NCBI GenBank assembly: GCA_942493345.1
Contig: OW818695.1
Location: 3,100,001-3,164,000, forward strand
Reading direction: 5' to 3'
Length of the DNA: 64,000 bases
DNA from: GWE2-42-39 sp942493345
GTDB taxonomy: Bacteria > Bacteroidota > Bacteroidia > Bacteroidales > Prolixibacteraceae
The translations under genes were made by a program, and so were the position numbers. The notes below the pieces were generated by a model. It had not been told where the DNA came from, did no database searches, and saw nothing but the letters and a program-made list of their open reading frames with translations. Positions 15,848-24,781 of the stretch are shown piece by piece (positions within the stretch are counted from its first letter, which is position 1; each line of letters begins with the position of its first letter).

Positions 15848-17908
15848 TTATTTGATCAGCTCGACGCTTCTTTTTACAAATTTATCGAGCGCTTCGCCTT
15901 TCAGCATTCCGTTCGACAGCAGCGCCAGGTCGACCAGTTGTTTTGCCAACGGGTTTTCTTTCCCGAAAGCGGTCAACTGTTTTTGTTTTTCCTGTTCGGC
16001 TTTGGCAATGTGCTTGTCGAGGTCTTCCAGTTTTTCCTTGTCGGCCTGCTGAATTTCCTCGTCTTTTTTGCCTTCTTTGGCTTTTTCGAGTTGTTCGCGC
16101 TCAATTTTCTGGTTGGCCAGTGTGTCGTTAATGGCGGTCAATTCGTCACCAATAGTTTCATCCCTTTCAGCAAAAACCTTTTTCACCAGCGGGTGAGCGG
16201 TATTTACAACTAAGTTGAGGCTTTCGGGAAGGCTGCCATAAAAATCCATGCCTCCCTGGAAACGGCCCATATCTTTCATTCGGCGCATGAACTCGTTGCG
16301 GGTAATCACAATCGGATTGCCGGTTTCCCCCATATCTTTAAAGTCGATCACGTAATTAACTTCTTTCGATTCGGGGCAAACAGCCTGGAAAATCGGGCTT
16401 AGTTCTTCTTTTTCGTCCCAGCTCAGTTCGTCGGTTGGGTCTTCTTTCCGGATGAGGTGGTCAACAATGTCGGAGTCAACGCGCACAAAATGTTTGTCGG
16501 GATAGTCCTGTTCCCAATGGTTGAGCAGCGGAGTTGCCAGCACATCGTCGATCAGTAGCACATCGTAGCCTTTGTTTTTGGCTGCCTGTATAAACGAATA
16601 TTGTTCTACTGCATCGCTGGTGTACAGGTAAACCAGTTTTTTGTCTTTGTCGGTCTGGTTTTCCTTGATCAGCGTTTCGTATTCGTCGAAAGTGAAATAT
16701 TTGCCGTCGGTATTTTTGAAGAGGAAAAATTCTTTTGCTTTTTCCTTGAATTTTTCTTCGGTGAGCATTCCGTATTCGATGAAAATTTTCAGGTTATCCC
16801 ATTTTTTCTCGAATTCCTCGCGGTTTTCCTTGAAAATTTCTTTCAGGCGGTCGGCCACTTTTTTGGTGATGTGACTACTGATTTTTTTCACGTTCGAATC
16901 GCTTTGCAGGTACGAACGCGAAACATTCAGCGGGATGTCGGGCGAATCGAGCACTCCGTGCAGCAGGGTCAGGAATTCGGGAACGATGCCTTCTACCGAG
17001 TCGGTCACAAATACCTGGTTGCAGTACAACTGGATTTTATTTTTCTGAACTTCAATGGTGTTTTTCAGTTTCGGGAAATACAAAATACCGGTCAGGTGGA
17101 ACGGGTAATCAACATTCAGGTGGATGTTGAACAGCGGTTCTTCGGAATACGGGTACAGTTTTTTGTAGAATGCCGAGTAATCTTCATCTTTCAGATCAAC
17201 CGGTTTTTTGGTCCACGCCGGAGCCGTTTCGTTAATCTGGTTATCTTCGTCGGTGTCCGTTTCCTTGCCGTCTTTCCAAGTTGTTTTTTTGCCGAAAACC
17301 ACCGGAACCGGGAGGAATTTACAGTATTTGTTCAGGATGTCGGAAAGGCGCGATTTTTCAAGAAATTCAGCCGAATCGTCGTTGATGTGCATGATGATGT
17401 CGGTTCCCACTTCGGCGCGCTCTGCATCTTCGATGTTGTATTCCGGGCTTCCGTCGCAGGTCCAGCGAACAGCCTGCGCGCCTTCCTGGTGCGATTTTGA
17501 AACGATTTCAACTTTTTCAGAAATCATAAACGACGAGTAGAAGCCCAGTCCGAAGTGGCCGATAATGGCATTGGCGTCAGTTTTATACTTGTCCAGAAAC
17601 TCTTCGGCGCCCGAGAATGCGATTTGGTTGATGTACTTCTCAATTTCTTCGGCGGTCATCCCGATGCCATTGTCTGAAACCGTGATGGTTTTTGCGTCTT
17701 TACTGAGCGATACACTGACTTTTGCGTTTTCCATGTTGCCGCTGTATTCCCCTTTTGCGGCAAGGGTTTTCAACTTTTGGGTGGCATCCACCGCGTTGGA
17801 AACAATCTCACGTAAAAAAATGTCGTGATCGGAGTATAAAAACTTTTTAATGATTGGGAATAAATTGTCACTGCTTACGCCAATCTTTCCTTTTTGCATG
17901 GTGTTCAT
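15848..17908 (-). CDS. htpG: Molecular chaperone HtpG (Hsp90)
   Basis: A 686-residue bacterial Hsp90. The N-terminal GHKL ATPase domain (about 1-235) shows the ATP-contact motifs LREIVSNAVDA, VSDNGIGMT and GHFGLGFYSSFM. The middle domain (about 240-500) contains NVSRSYLQSD with the catalytic-loop Arg, and the charged C-terminal dimerisation region follows. It refolds or protects client proteins in the cytoplasm in an ATP-driven cycle. It contains a Lys/Glu-rich insertion near 595-640, typical of Bacteroidota homologues. Single gene with its own terminator; a perfect 11-base palindrome lies about 60 bases upstream of the start. Confidence 0.97.
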   Translation of the reverse strand: MNTMQKGKIGVSSDNLFPIIKKFLYSDHDIFLREIVSNAVDATQKLKTLAAKGEYSGNMENAKVSVSLSKDAKTITVSDNGIGMTAEEIEKYINQIAFSGAEEFLDKYKTDANAIIGHFGLGFYSSFMISEKVEIVSKSHQEGAQAVRWTCDGSPEYNIEDAERAEVGTDIIMHINDDSAEFLEKSRLSDILNKYCKFLPVPVVFGKKTTWKDGKETDTDEDNQINETAPAWTKKPVDLKDEDYSAFYKKLYPYSEEPLFNIHLNVDYPFHLTGILYFPKLKNTIEVQKNKIQLYCNQVFVTDSVEGIVPEFLTLLHGVLDSPDIPLNVSRSYLQSDSNVKKISSHITKKVADRLKEIFKENREEFEKKWDNLKIFIEYGMLTEEKFKEKAKEFFLFKNTDGKYFTFDEYETLIKENQTDKDKKLVYLYTSDAVEQYSFIQAAKNKGYDVLLIDDVLATPLLNHWEQDYPDKHFVRVDSDIVDHLIRKEDPTDELSWDEKEELSPIFQAVCPESKEVNYVIDFKDMGETGNPIVITRNEFMRRMKDMGRFQGGMDFYGSLPESLNLVVNTAHPLVKKVFAERDETIGDELTAINDTLANQKIEREQLEKAKEGKKDEEIQQADKEKLEDLDKHIAKAEQEKQKQLTAFGKENPLAKQLVDLALLSNGMLKGEALDKFVKRSVELIK

Positions 17909-17967
17909 ATTTATTTTTTGATGTTTAAATTTTACGGATAGGCTATTTTCAAAGCATGTGCCACGGA

Positions 17968-17994
17968 TTTAAAATGACTTTTTGTCATTTTAAA
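17968..17994 (-). promoter_or_regulatory. Palindrome upstream of htpG
   Basis: Eleven-base arms (17968-17978 and 17984-17994, TTTAAAATGAC and GTCATTTTAAA) around five T. It lies about 60-86 bases upstream of the htpG start codon. It does not match CIRCE. It could be an operator or an unrelated hairpin; the spacer has no other notable structure and no convincing gene. Confidence 0.4.
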
Positions 17995-18342
17995 AAGTTC
18001 AATTTGCCGCCAATCTATTAATTGTTGACGTCTCATCATGCCACTGGCATTAATCGGGGTTGTTTTGTCTGAACCAGCACCCGGACACGGAAAAAGAGAT
18101 GCTGAGGATGCAATTGAAAATAATTTTCCGGTTTGTTGCTTCCGTTTAATCAAATGGTTAATTTTAATGCTGTAAAAAAACGACCCCTTCATGGATTCTT
18201 TTCGGTACAAATATAATTTGACAATACATTTTTCTGGAATTGGGTTATTCATGTTGGTGACCGTAAAACTTATAACAGAAATAACAAGGCAAGTGGGTTA
18301 GCCATTCATTGGAATGCATTTTGAAAACAAAAAACGACAAAC

Positions 18343-18759
18343 ATGAAAATTAGAAAATACATAATATCATTTTTAATTCTCGGGATGAGTTTCGGCTTGA
18401 TTTTAGTATTGGTCACTGGCTTTGTCAATGTCGTCAATTGGACATATCATTTTTTTCACATTGAAACAACAAATTATGAAGAACAGGCTTATCAACACGC
18501 AATAGTCTCAAAACAAAGCATCTTGGGGGCTTGGGGAAAAGATGATATTGGAAACGCAGAATTTTCATTTTACAAAGATTCTTTGTATTACCCTGACCCA
18601 AATATTTGGTGCAAATACAAAATAATCAGTGATACAATTTTCATTGAAAGAGACAATAACTGGACAGAAAAGATATTAATTCTAAAATTAGATGAAGACT
18701 CCTTAAAACTTAAGTATCTTGAGTATGGTGAAATAGAAATTTATGGAAAAAGAAAATGA
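18343..18759 (+). CDS. Unrecognised membrane-anchored small protein
   Basis: A 138-residue protein I do not recognise. Residues about 7-30 form one membrane segment; the rest (about 50-138) is predominantly beta, with alternating hydrophobic residues (FSFYKDSLYYP, WCKYKIISD, ILILKLDEDSLKLKYLEYG) like the lipocalin-like or META-type small domains common in Bacteroidota, in which a 'GxW' (here GAWGK near 65) starts the first strand. Its base composition is markedly A+T-rich compared with htpG next door. It overlaps the following gene by four bases (ATGA), so the two are co-translated. Function unknown. Confidence 0.75.
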   Translation: MKIRKYIISFLILGMSFGLILVLVTGFVNVVNWTYHFFHIETTNYEEQAYQHAIVSKQSILGAWGKDDIGNAEFSFYKDSLYYPDPNIWCKYKIISDTIFIERDNNWTEKILILKLDEDSLKLKYLEYGEIEIYGKRK

Positions 18760-19787
18760 AAAACAAAAAAGTGAAGACTACCAAAAACATTTTCTTGATT
18801 ATTTTCAGCATTGCAATCATTTCGTGTAACCCTCATAATATAGACCCAGAACCTGTAAATTATGAAATGGGATGGTTTCCTGAATCGCCTGTGAATATTA
18901 CTGACTTAAATACCGAACATGATGATTACAACAGCAATATTAATGTTCGAGGGAAAAGAATTAACTTTTATTATTCAACAAACAAAGACTCAAAGGGAAA
19001 TAATTTTAATATCTCAAGCCGAAGTATTGATGCTTTTCTAAATCTGGACAATGATATTTTCTCGTTTAATGTTTCCAATTCTGAAGCAGATTATGCTTTC
19101 GATTTATTGCCAAAAATCAATTCTGAATTCGATGAATTTGGTCCTTTTTTGTTTTACAGCGATTCTTTAATTAATGCAAAAACATGGTGGTATTTTATGT
19201 ATGCAAATAATAAAAATAAGAATTTTGACATTCGGTTTGTTTTCGCAAACTGCAGAGATTGGGGAAGTTGGAATTCTCAAAAGCAAATATTCGGACCATT
19301 TGAAGTAAATGTATTAAATTCTGAATATGATGATTATTATCCTACCATAAATTCAGACTATTCAAAGATGTATTTTTCATCAAACCGTGGAGGAAATTTT
19401 GACATTTATGAAATTGATATGGATTTTAAAAATATTGTAGATTGGTTACAAAACGGGAAGAATACACCAAAGAAAAACAATATTCTATCAAGCTCAAATG
19501 ATGACAAGTGTCCATATATTAAAGGAAACCTAATGGTTTTTACATCTAATAATAGTTCTGGTTTTGGAGGTTATGACTTATGGTACTCAACTTTTAAAAA
19601 TGGGGAATGGAGTAATCCTGTAAATTTTGGACCTCGAATAAATACTAAATATGATGAATATCGGCCAGCCATTGAATATTTTCCGGAATCAAATAATGAC
19701 TTGATGATTTTTTCTTCAAACAGACCTGGAGGAAAAGGTGGATTTGATTTATATTATACTGGTATTGAAAAAATGATTAAAAAATAA
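18756..19787 (+). CDS. Lipoprotein with PD40/TolB-like beta-propeller repeats
   Basis: A 343-residue lipoprotein: hydrophobic signal with Cys24 in IISCN, then several WD40-like (PD40) beta-propeller repeats. The clearest are YYPTINSDYSKMYFSSNRGG (about 197-216), the KCPYIKGNLMVFTSNNSSGFGG stretch region (about 251-272), and a C-terminal repeat with FSSNRPGGKGGFDLYY (about 321-336). Such propellers are found in TolB and in many Bacteroidota surface proteins and serve as binding platforms. It is strongly A+T-rich like the overlapping upstream gene, and both differ from their neighbours, suggesting transfer as a unit. No enzymatic motif is visible. Confidence 0.8.
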   Translation: MKNKKVKTTKNIFLIIFSIAIISCNPHNIDPEPVNYEMGWFPESPVNITDLNTEHDDYNSNINVRGKRINFYYSTNKDSKGNNFNISSRSIDAFLNLDNDIFSFNVSNSEADYAFDLLPKINSEFDEFGPFLFYSDSLINAKTWWYFMYANNKNKNFDIRFVFANCRDWGSWNSQKQIFGPFEVNVLNSEYDDYYPTINSDYSKMYFSSNRGGNFDIYEIDMDFKNIVDWLQNGKNTPKKNNILSSSNDDKCPYIKGNLMVFTSNNSSGFGGYDLWYSTFKNGEWSNPVNFGPRINTKYDEYRPAIEYFPESNNDLMIFSSNRPGGKGGFDLYYTGIEKMIKK

Positions 19788-19854
19788 CTACGCCAGCCAA
19801 TACAGTGCAATTTTCATAGCAGATTTGATGGTGTAAGGCCAGCTAATTTCCACA

Positions 19855-19884
19855 TCGATTTTAAGCCTGCGCCGGAATGACAAG
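19855..19884. repeat. Fragment resembling the GTCATTCCGGCG intergenic repeat
   Basis: On the minus strand this reads TTGTCATTCCGGCGCAGGC, a sequence typical of dispersed intergenic repeats in many bacteria. It lies directly after the A+T-rich gene pair and may mark its edge. Based on recollection of the repeat type, not on a search. Confidence 0.35.
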
Positions 19885-19925
19885 AAAAAAAGTGAGGCAA
19901 TTCAATCAAATTATTTATAGAATAA

Positions 19926-20621
19926 TCACCTGTTCAATCGAGCCAACAGCTCATCGTGGTATTTCTGGCTAACGGGCAACAATATTTCCTTTATTTTGAT
20001 TTGGTTTCCTTCGATGTACTCGATTTTCGACAGCGAAACAATATACGATTTGTGAATCCGCAGGAAACGGTCGGGCGGTAGTTTTTCTTCAAAGCCCGAA
20101 AGTGTGTCATAAACCATCAGGGTACGGGCGGTGGTGTGTATTTTTATATAATCGCCCTGCGCTTCAATGTAAAAAATGTCAGACAGGTCAATGCGAAACA
20201 TTTTTTTATCGGCCTTCACCAAAATGTGGTCACCTGAAGTTTCGGGCTGGCGGTCGTTCTTCAGTTTCTCAACCACCCGGTTGACGGCCTTCAGAAAGCG
20301 TTCGTACGAAACCGGTTTCAGCAGGTAATCAACCGCATCAAGTTCGAACCCTTCAACCGCATATTCGGGATAGGCTGTTATAAAAACCACCAGTGGCGGG
20401 TTGTGCAGGCTTTTCACCAGGTTGATGCCCGACAACCCGGGCATGTGGATGTCGAGCAAAAGCAGGTGGATTTCGCCGGTCAGAATTGCTTCCCGGGCCT
20501 GGAGCGCATTGGGGAAAACGCCCGATAACGCCAGTTCCGGACAATTCTCAACATAGTCTTTCAAAATGTCCTGCGACAGGGGTTCATCGTCAATAATAAT
20601 GCAGTTGATTTTTGTTTTCAT
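19926..20621 (-). CDS. LytTR-family response regulator
   Basis: A 231-residue regulator with a receiver domain (1-120; acidic residues DDE at 11-13, phosphoacceptor D57 in LLDIHMPG, Thr in FITAYPEYA, Lys in LLKPVS) and a C-terminal LytTR DNA-binding domain (about 132-230) with the typical IFYIEAQGDYIKIHT and LRIHKSYIVSLSKIEYIEG stretches. It receives phosphate from the LytS-like kinase whose gene overlaps its start by four bases. Its target promoters are unknown; LytTR regulators often act on close-by genes, here the upstream lipoprotein of the same operon. Confidence 0.94.
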   Translation of the reverse strand: MKTKINCIIIDDEPLSQDILKDYVENCPELALSGVFPNALQAREAILTGEIHLLLLDIHMPGLSGINLVKSLHNPPLVVFITAYPEYAVEGFELDAVDYLLKPVSYERFLKAVNRVVEKLKNDRQPETSGDHILVKADKKMFRIDLSDIFYIEAQGDYIKIHTTARTLMVYDTLSGFEEKLPPDRFLRIHKSYIVSLSKIEYIEGNQIKIKEILLPVSQKYHDELLARLNR

Positions 20622-21649
20622 ACCAGCTTGATTTCCAGTTTTACCTCGTAGTCCGATTCCGAATCGGTTATTTCCAGCCGGTAACGGCCGTTATACAGCA
20701 GCTCCAGCCGCTTTTTCACGTTGGCAATACCGATGCCCCGGTATTTGTTCTTTTCCCTGAAATCCGTTTTCTCCTTGCTGTTTTTTATCCTGAAGTAAAT
20801 GCTTTCGCGGCGCCCTACCAGGTTGATGTCGATCAACTCTTCATCCGTTTGGGTCACTCCGTGTTTGAAACTGTTTTCAATAAACGGAATGAACAAAAGC
20901 GGGGCAATCTTCTGGCTGTCGATTTCACCTTCCACCGCCAGCTTTACCCGTTCTTTATTCTGAAGGCGCAACTGTTGCAATTCAACGTATTTGCGGATAA
21001 ACTCAACTTCGCTCTTCAGATCGGTTTCATTCTTGTCGGAGTCGTAAATGACGTAGCGCAGAATATCGGAAAGTTTCAGGATCACCTCCGGCGCTGCATC
21101 GTCTTTCTTGCGGGCCAGCGAATAAATATTGTTCAAACTGTTGAACAGAAAATGGGGGTTCAGTTGCGAACGCAGGGCTTTCAACTGGTTTTCCATGTTT
21201 TCCTTTTCCAGTTGTTTCACCACAAACCACGCGCGGGCCAGCTTGATGAGGGTGGTCAGCAACAGAAATACGATCAGGTACAAAATGATGTCCCAGAAAC
21301 TGTAATAGGCAATAAAGTAGAAGCCGGGAAACAGGTAGTCGATCCATTTGTCGAACAGCAGAAGGTAAAACTCGGCCCCGGTGAACAGGGTGATAGTGAT
21401 TGCATACGCGTACCACCAGTATCTTTTTCGTGCAAGAAACCGCGGGACCAGAATGGATAGATTGATGTAAACGACCAGCATCAGAGGAACGTGGAAAACC
21501 AGCGTATAAATTGCATCAATGGGTTTCAGCTCGGCCGATACACGGAGAATATTTACTAAAATCAGAAACGAAAAAGCCCAGAACAGGATGTGCTGCAATG
21601 CCCTGTTCCCGGCCAGAGAAATGAGGATATTTTTCAGTTTACTGATCAC
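20618..21649 (-). CDS. LytS-like membrane sensor histidine kinase (His_kinase family)
   Basis: A 343-residue kinase with four membrane segments in the first 145 residues (about 19-36, 48-68, 78-98, 115-137), then the PF06580 phosphoacceptor region with LNPHFLFNSLN (His166) and a HATPase_c domain (about 240-340) with PFIENSFKHG and YRGIGIANVKKRL. It has no separate extracellular sensor domain, so the signal is probably sensed in the membrane or passed on by the lipoprotein encoded just upstream. It overlaps both neighbours by four bases (ATGA), giving a translationally coupled lipoprotein-kinase-regulator operon. Confidence 0.94.
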   Translation of the reverse strand: MISKLKNILISLAGNRALQHILFWAFSFLILVNILRVSAELKPIDAIYTLVFHVPLMLVVYINLSILVPRFLARKRYWWYAYAITITLFTGAEFYLLLFDKWIDYLFPGFYFIAYYSFWDIILYLIVFLLLTTLIKLARAWFVVKQLEKENMENQLKALRSQLNPHFLFNSLNNIYSLARKKDDAAPEVILKLSDILRYVIYDSDKNETDLKSEVEFIRKYVELQQLRLQNKERVKLAVEGEIDSQKIAPLLFIPFIENSFKHGVTQTDEELIDINLVGRRESIYFRIKNSKEKTDFREKNKYRGIGIANVKKRLELLYNGRYRLEITDSESDYEVKLEIKLV

Positions 21650-22257
21650 TTACCGGTTTTTCGTAATGCTGCATCAAGCCCATCGTGAAAGGCTTCGGCC
21701 GAATTTACGTATTTTATTACAAATTTCTGAAGTTCTTCCGGCCTGGCGGTCAATAAAATATGCTCGCCGTTGTCTTCATGGTGAATGCGAATACGGTTTT
21801 CTTCGATCAGTTTTTTTAACCAGTCCTGGTCGAACCAGCGGATGTGTATTGAATCTTTTCCCAGTTCGAGCTTGGCAAACGTGTGAACCGGCAACACGTG
21901 AAAGTCGAATAAAGTCAGCTCATTGTCATTAAAATAGTCTTTGAGGTAAAAATCGAGGAAATAATGTCCACCCAGTTTTACCGGGTACACCAGCAATGAG
22001 GCATGGCTGAAATCTGCCTGATCTTTTTCTTTCAGGGTAAGAATATAAGCTGTCCGGTCGATATTGGCAGGAATTTTATCCCCTTTGTAGCTGTGTTCAA
22101 ATTTCCAGATGGCTGAATCTTTGTCGATCCATTCGCCGGTGAGCAGTTCGTTGGCAAACAGATCTTTTTCGGTGTACAGCGGGTAAAACGAAAAGACAAT
22201 GCAGCCGGAAAAGAAGAACAAAAAAACGGAAACAATGGCCAGATTTTTCAGTTTCAT
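21646..22257 (-). CDS. Unrecognised lipoprotein in the LytS/LytTR operon
   Basis: A 203-residue protein with a lipoprotein signal (hydrophobic 6-18, Cys19 in FSGC). The mature part starts with a YPLYTEKDL motif and then a beta-rich lipocalin-like domain (GEWIDKDSAIWKFE; YILTLKEKDQADFSHASLLVY region; HYFLDFYL), ending in a more helical C-terminus. I know no function. Its stop overlaps the kinase start by four bases, so it is made together with the kinase and might be an accessory sensor or a reporter of envelope state. Confidence 0.8.
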   Translation of the reverse strand: MKLKNLAIVSVFLFFFSGCIVFSFYPLYTEKDLFANELLTGEWIDKDSAIWKFEHSYKGDKIPANIDRTAYILTLKEKDQADFSHASLLVYPVKLGGHYFLDFYLKDYFNDNELTLFDFHVLPVHTFAKLELGKDSIHIRWFDQDWLKKLIEENRIRIHHEDNGEHILLTARPEELQKFVIKYVNSAEAFHDGLDAALRKTGK

Positions 22258-22370
22258 GGTTTTTTGATTTTAAAATTCAAGGTAAAGAAGAAAAACCGGA
22301 AAAGCAATTGCAACTTTTTTCGATGACTGCCTGAAAATCCTCGCTGTGGGGGCAAAAAATGATGCCGGTG

Positions 22371-22418
22371 AAAGTAAAAAAGCTATCCGGAAATGATTTC
22401 CGGACAGCTTTTTACTTT
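22371..22418 (-). terminator. Intrinsic terminator of the gldAFG operon
   Basis: A long inverted repeat (about 22371-22392 with 22397-22418) with a GC-rich core (TCCGGAAA/TTTCCGGA) flanked by A/T arms, so that either strand has a T-tract at the end of the stem. It starts 37 bases past the minus-strand stop at 22455. Confidence 0.78.
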
Positions 22419-22454
22419 GTAATACCGAATTGTATTGATTTTTATTGTAGCGTG

Positions 22455-23969
22455 TCAGACAAAATCTTCGTACATGCGTCTCATGCGTTTCATCCGATTT
22501 CTTTGCGCGTTGATCAGACCAATGGCAATAATCACCAAAATGGGCAACATGAAATTCAGATATTTCAATAATGTTTTGGTGCCGTCTTCAAGCTGGTCGA
22601 TGGGACGCGATGTAACTCCTTTGGTACGGAGATCAATTAGGCCGGTGTCGTCCGACAGGTAGTCGATTGAGTTGACCATCAGATTGATATTGTCGGGCTG
22701 GCGCTGACGTGCTGCCTGCCCGGAACTGTTTACCGCGAAATCGCCATCGCCGACGACAACCATTTTCGATTCGGCATTGCCCGAAAGTTTTCCCTCCAGT
22801 AAAGCCGCTAACGTGAGTTTTGAAAGCGGAAAATCGGCATTGGTCCAGCGTTGCTGAATATTGAACGATACGGGGCAACTTTGTGTTCCCGATTTGTCGG
22901 AAGAATAAACCAGCGGTTGGTAGCGGATACTGGCATTGCCGGTAAAATCCATCGAACTTACAAATTCAAAAAGCACGTTTTCAAGTCCTTTGGTGATGGC
23001 GTGGTCTGCAAATTTATTGACCAGTGGCAGGTACGGGAAAGTCATTTGCGTGTTGAAAGTAATCATTCCCTGTTGCTGGCGGACGTTCACCGTGGTGCAT
23101 TGGGCATCGATCACGAAATTATTTTCTACTTTCAGTCCTTTTGCAGCCAGCCACGATTCAAGCCCGGTTGTAATTTCACTTCCTGCCAACTGCGATAAAT
23201 CACCTTGAACACGATTAACGGCCACGTATAAATTTCCGCCATCGGCAAGAAAGTGATCAAGCACTGCCAACTGTTCGGCCGGTATCGATTCGGAAGGTGC
23301 AATCAGGCAAACTGTTTTGTATTTGCGCAGGTCGGTTGATCCGGCAAGGTATACCGGTTCAACGGTATACAACACATTTAACGACGCCATGGCCTGCTGT
23401 AAATCGGGAATCGCTGGTTCTCCGTGTCCCTGGATGAACCCAATTACCGGTTTGTTGGTAACCGTCAGCTTTTTAATACTGGTCGAAAGCGCATACTCCA
23501 TAGCGGCTCCCTGTTGTATAAAAGGAATTATCTCGGTTTTGTTTTCATACTTTACGATAGCCCCCAGGTAGGCTTTTTTCTGCACCGACTGATCCTTTTC
23601 CCTGACGTTGATGAGTACCGGCGATATACCCGCGCTTGTTGCTTCTTTTTCGGTTTCTTCTTTCGCACCCGGATTGATGAATTCGTACACTACATTTCCT
23701 TTCGATTTACTGACGTATTCAACCAGTAAGTCTTCAAAATCGGTTCGTGTTTGTGCAATCTGTGGTGGTAAATCTTCCGAAAAATAAGCGGTTACCGTGA
23801 CCGGCTTGTCGAGCTTTTTCAATATATTTTTAGTGGCTTCGCTCAATGTGTAACGGTTGTCGGCAGTAAAATCGAGCCGGAAGAAAAAACGACTGGCAAA
23901 AATATTTACCAGGAGCAGGATGCCGATAACAATTGCAATATAAAGTATGAATGATTTTTTTGTGTTCAT
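22455..23969 (-). CDS. gldG: GldG-type ABC transporter substrate-binding-like subunit
   Basis: A 504-residue membrane protein with an N-terminal membrane helix (about 9-29), a large extracytoplasmic region (ABC_transp_aux/PF09822-like: the YTLSEATKNILKKL opening, the PVIGFIQGHGEP region, and a Rossmann-like VVVGDGDFAVN near 400), and a C-terminal membrane helix (about 474-490) followed by a basic tail. In Flavobacterium johnsoniae, GldG with GldF and GldA forms an ABC transporter associated with gliding; homologues occur in many non-gliding Bacteroidota. It follows gldF by 11 bases in the operon. Orthology to gliding genes is by architecture; motility is not implied. Confidence 0.85.
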   Translation of the reverse strand: MNTKKSFILYIAIVIGILLLVNIFASRFFFRLDFTADNRYTLSEATKNILKKLDKPVTVTAYFSEDLPPQIAQTRTDFEDLLVEYVSKSKGNVVYEFINPGAKEETEKEATSAGISPVLINVREKDQSVQKKAYLGAIVKYENKTEIIPFIQQGAAMEYALSTSIKKLTVTNKPVIGFIQGHGEPAIPDLQQAMASLNVLYTVEPVYLAGSTDLRKYKTVCLIAPSESIPAEQLAVLDHFLADGGNLYVAVNRVQGDLSQLAGSEITTGLESWLAAKGLKVENNFVIDAQCTTVNVRQQQGMITFNTQMTFPYLPLVNKFADHAITKGLENVLFEFVSSMDFTGNASIRYQPLVYSSDKSGTQSCPVSFNIQQRWTNADFPLSKLTLAALLEGKLSGNAESKMVVVGDGDFAVNSSGQAARQRQPDNINLMVNSIDYLSDDTGLIDLRTKGVTSRPIDQLEDGTKTLLKYLNFMLPILVIIAIGLINAQRNRMKRMRRMYEDFV

Positions 23970-23980
23970 GTCCGATGCCT

Positions 23981-24703
23981 TTAGTTGATGTTTCGTTTCG
24001 ATAAAACAGCTTCAGAGCCGATCAAACCAAGAAAAATGATCGAAAGGAAATAGATGATGTCCTTTGAATCGATCACTCCGCGTGAAATTGATTCGTAGTG
24101 GGAGGAAAGGCTCAGATAATTAAAAATGCTTCCAAAGAATCCGGAAATGCTTTCGGCCAGAATTCCAAAAATGATGTGGAAGAAAACGCCAATCATAAGC
24201 GCCAGTAAAAAGGCTACAATCTGGTTGTTGGTAATGCTGCTGGTAAAAATACCAATGCTGATGTAGGCCGAACTCATTAAAATCAGTCCCAGGTAGCCGG
24301 TACAAACGGCGCTATGATCAATGGGGCCGATGTTTGCGATGGTAATGTAGTAAGGGAGCGTCAAGGCCAAGGCGATGACGATCAGCAATAAAGTTGCGAA
24401 AAATTTTCCCCAGATAATTTGCCAGTCGGTAACCGGTTTGGTCAGCAATATTTCGAGAGTGCCGGTTTTCTTTTCTTCGGCAATCAGTTTCATGGTGAGC
24501 GCCGGGATGAAAAAGAAAAGTGTCCAGTAGGCAATTCCGAAAAAGCTTTGCATGCTGGCCTGCCCCACAAAAAATACGTCGGCTCCGTACAGCCAGGTAA
24601 AAAATCCGCTGAGCCCCAAAAATACAATGATGGTAATGTAGGCCATCAACGAATCGAAAATAGCCTGTAGCTCACGTTTGGTAATGATTCCTATTTGTTT
24701 CAT
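23981..24703 (-). CDS. gldF: GldF-type ABC transporter permease
   Basis: A 240-residue permease with about six membrane helices. It has the ABC-2 family layout, including a cytoplasmic start (ITKRELQAIFDSLMAYI) and the EEKKTGTLEILLTKPVTDWQ loop near 78-97 typical of GldF/NosY-like permeases. It sits between the ATPase gene and the GldG gene with the order ATPase-permease-auxiliary, as in gld ABC loci. It would form the membrane channel of that transporter. The substrate is unknown. Confidence 0.88.
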   Translation of the reverse strand: MKQIGIITKRELQAIFDSLMAYITIIVFLGLSGFFTWLYGADVFFVGQASMQSFFGIAYWTLFFFIPALTMKLIAEEKKTGTLEILLTKPVTDWQIIWGKFFATLLLIVIALALTLPYYITIANIGPIDHSAVCTGYLGLILMSSAYISIGIFTSSITNNQIVAFLLALMIGVFFHIIFGILAESISGFFGSIFNYLSLSSHYESISRGVIDSKDIIYFLSIIFLGLIGSEAVLSKRNIN

Positions 24704-24781
24704 ATTGAATATCTTTTTTGCAGTACTGATTAATGTTTCATCGATTCAATCGTAAGTCATCAATCGTAAATCGTAAATTTT

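Noticed and set aside
16601..17500. A long plus-strand open frame antisense to htpG (about 300 codons)
   Set aside because: Phe/Val-rich translation typical of an antisense shadow of a Lys/Glu-rich gene; htpG on the other strand is certain.
17932..18252. A 106-codon open frame on the minus strand upstream of htpG
   Set aside because: No recognisable domain, odd composition with mixed basic and Ser-rich stretches, and it covers the palindrome and probable promoter region of htpG. Treated as non-coding.
20612..21460. A plus-strand open frame antisense to the LytS-like kinase (about 280 codons)
   Set aside because: Shadow of a certain gene; no domain is visible and no start context supports it.
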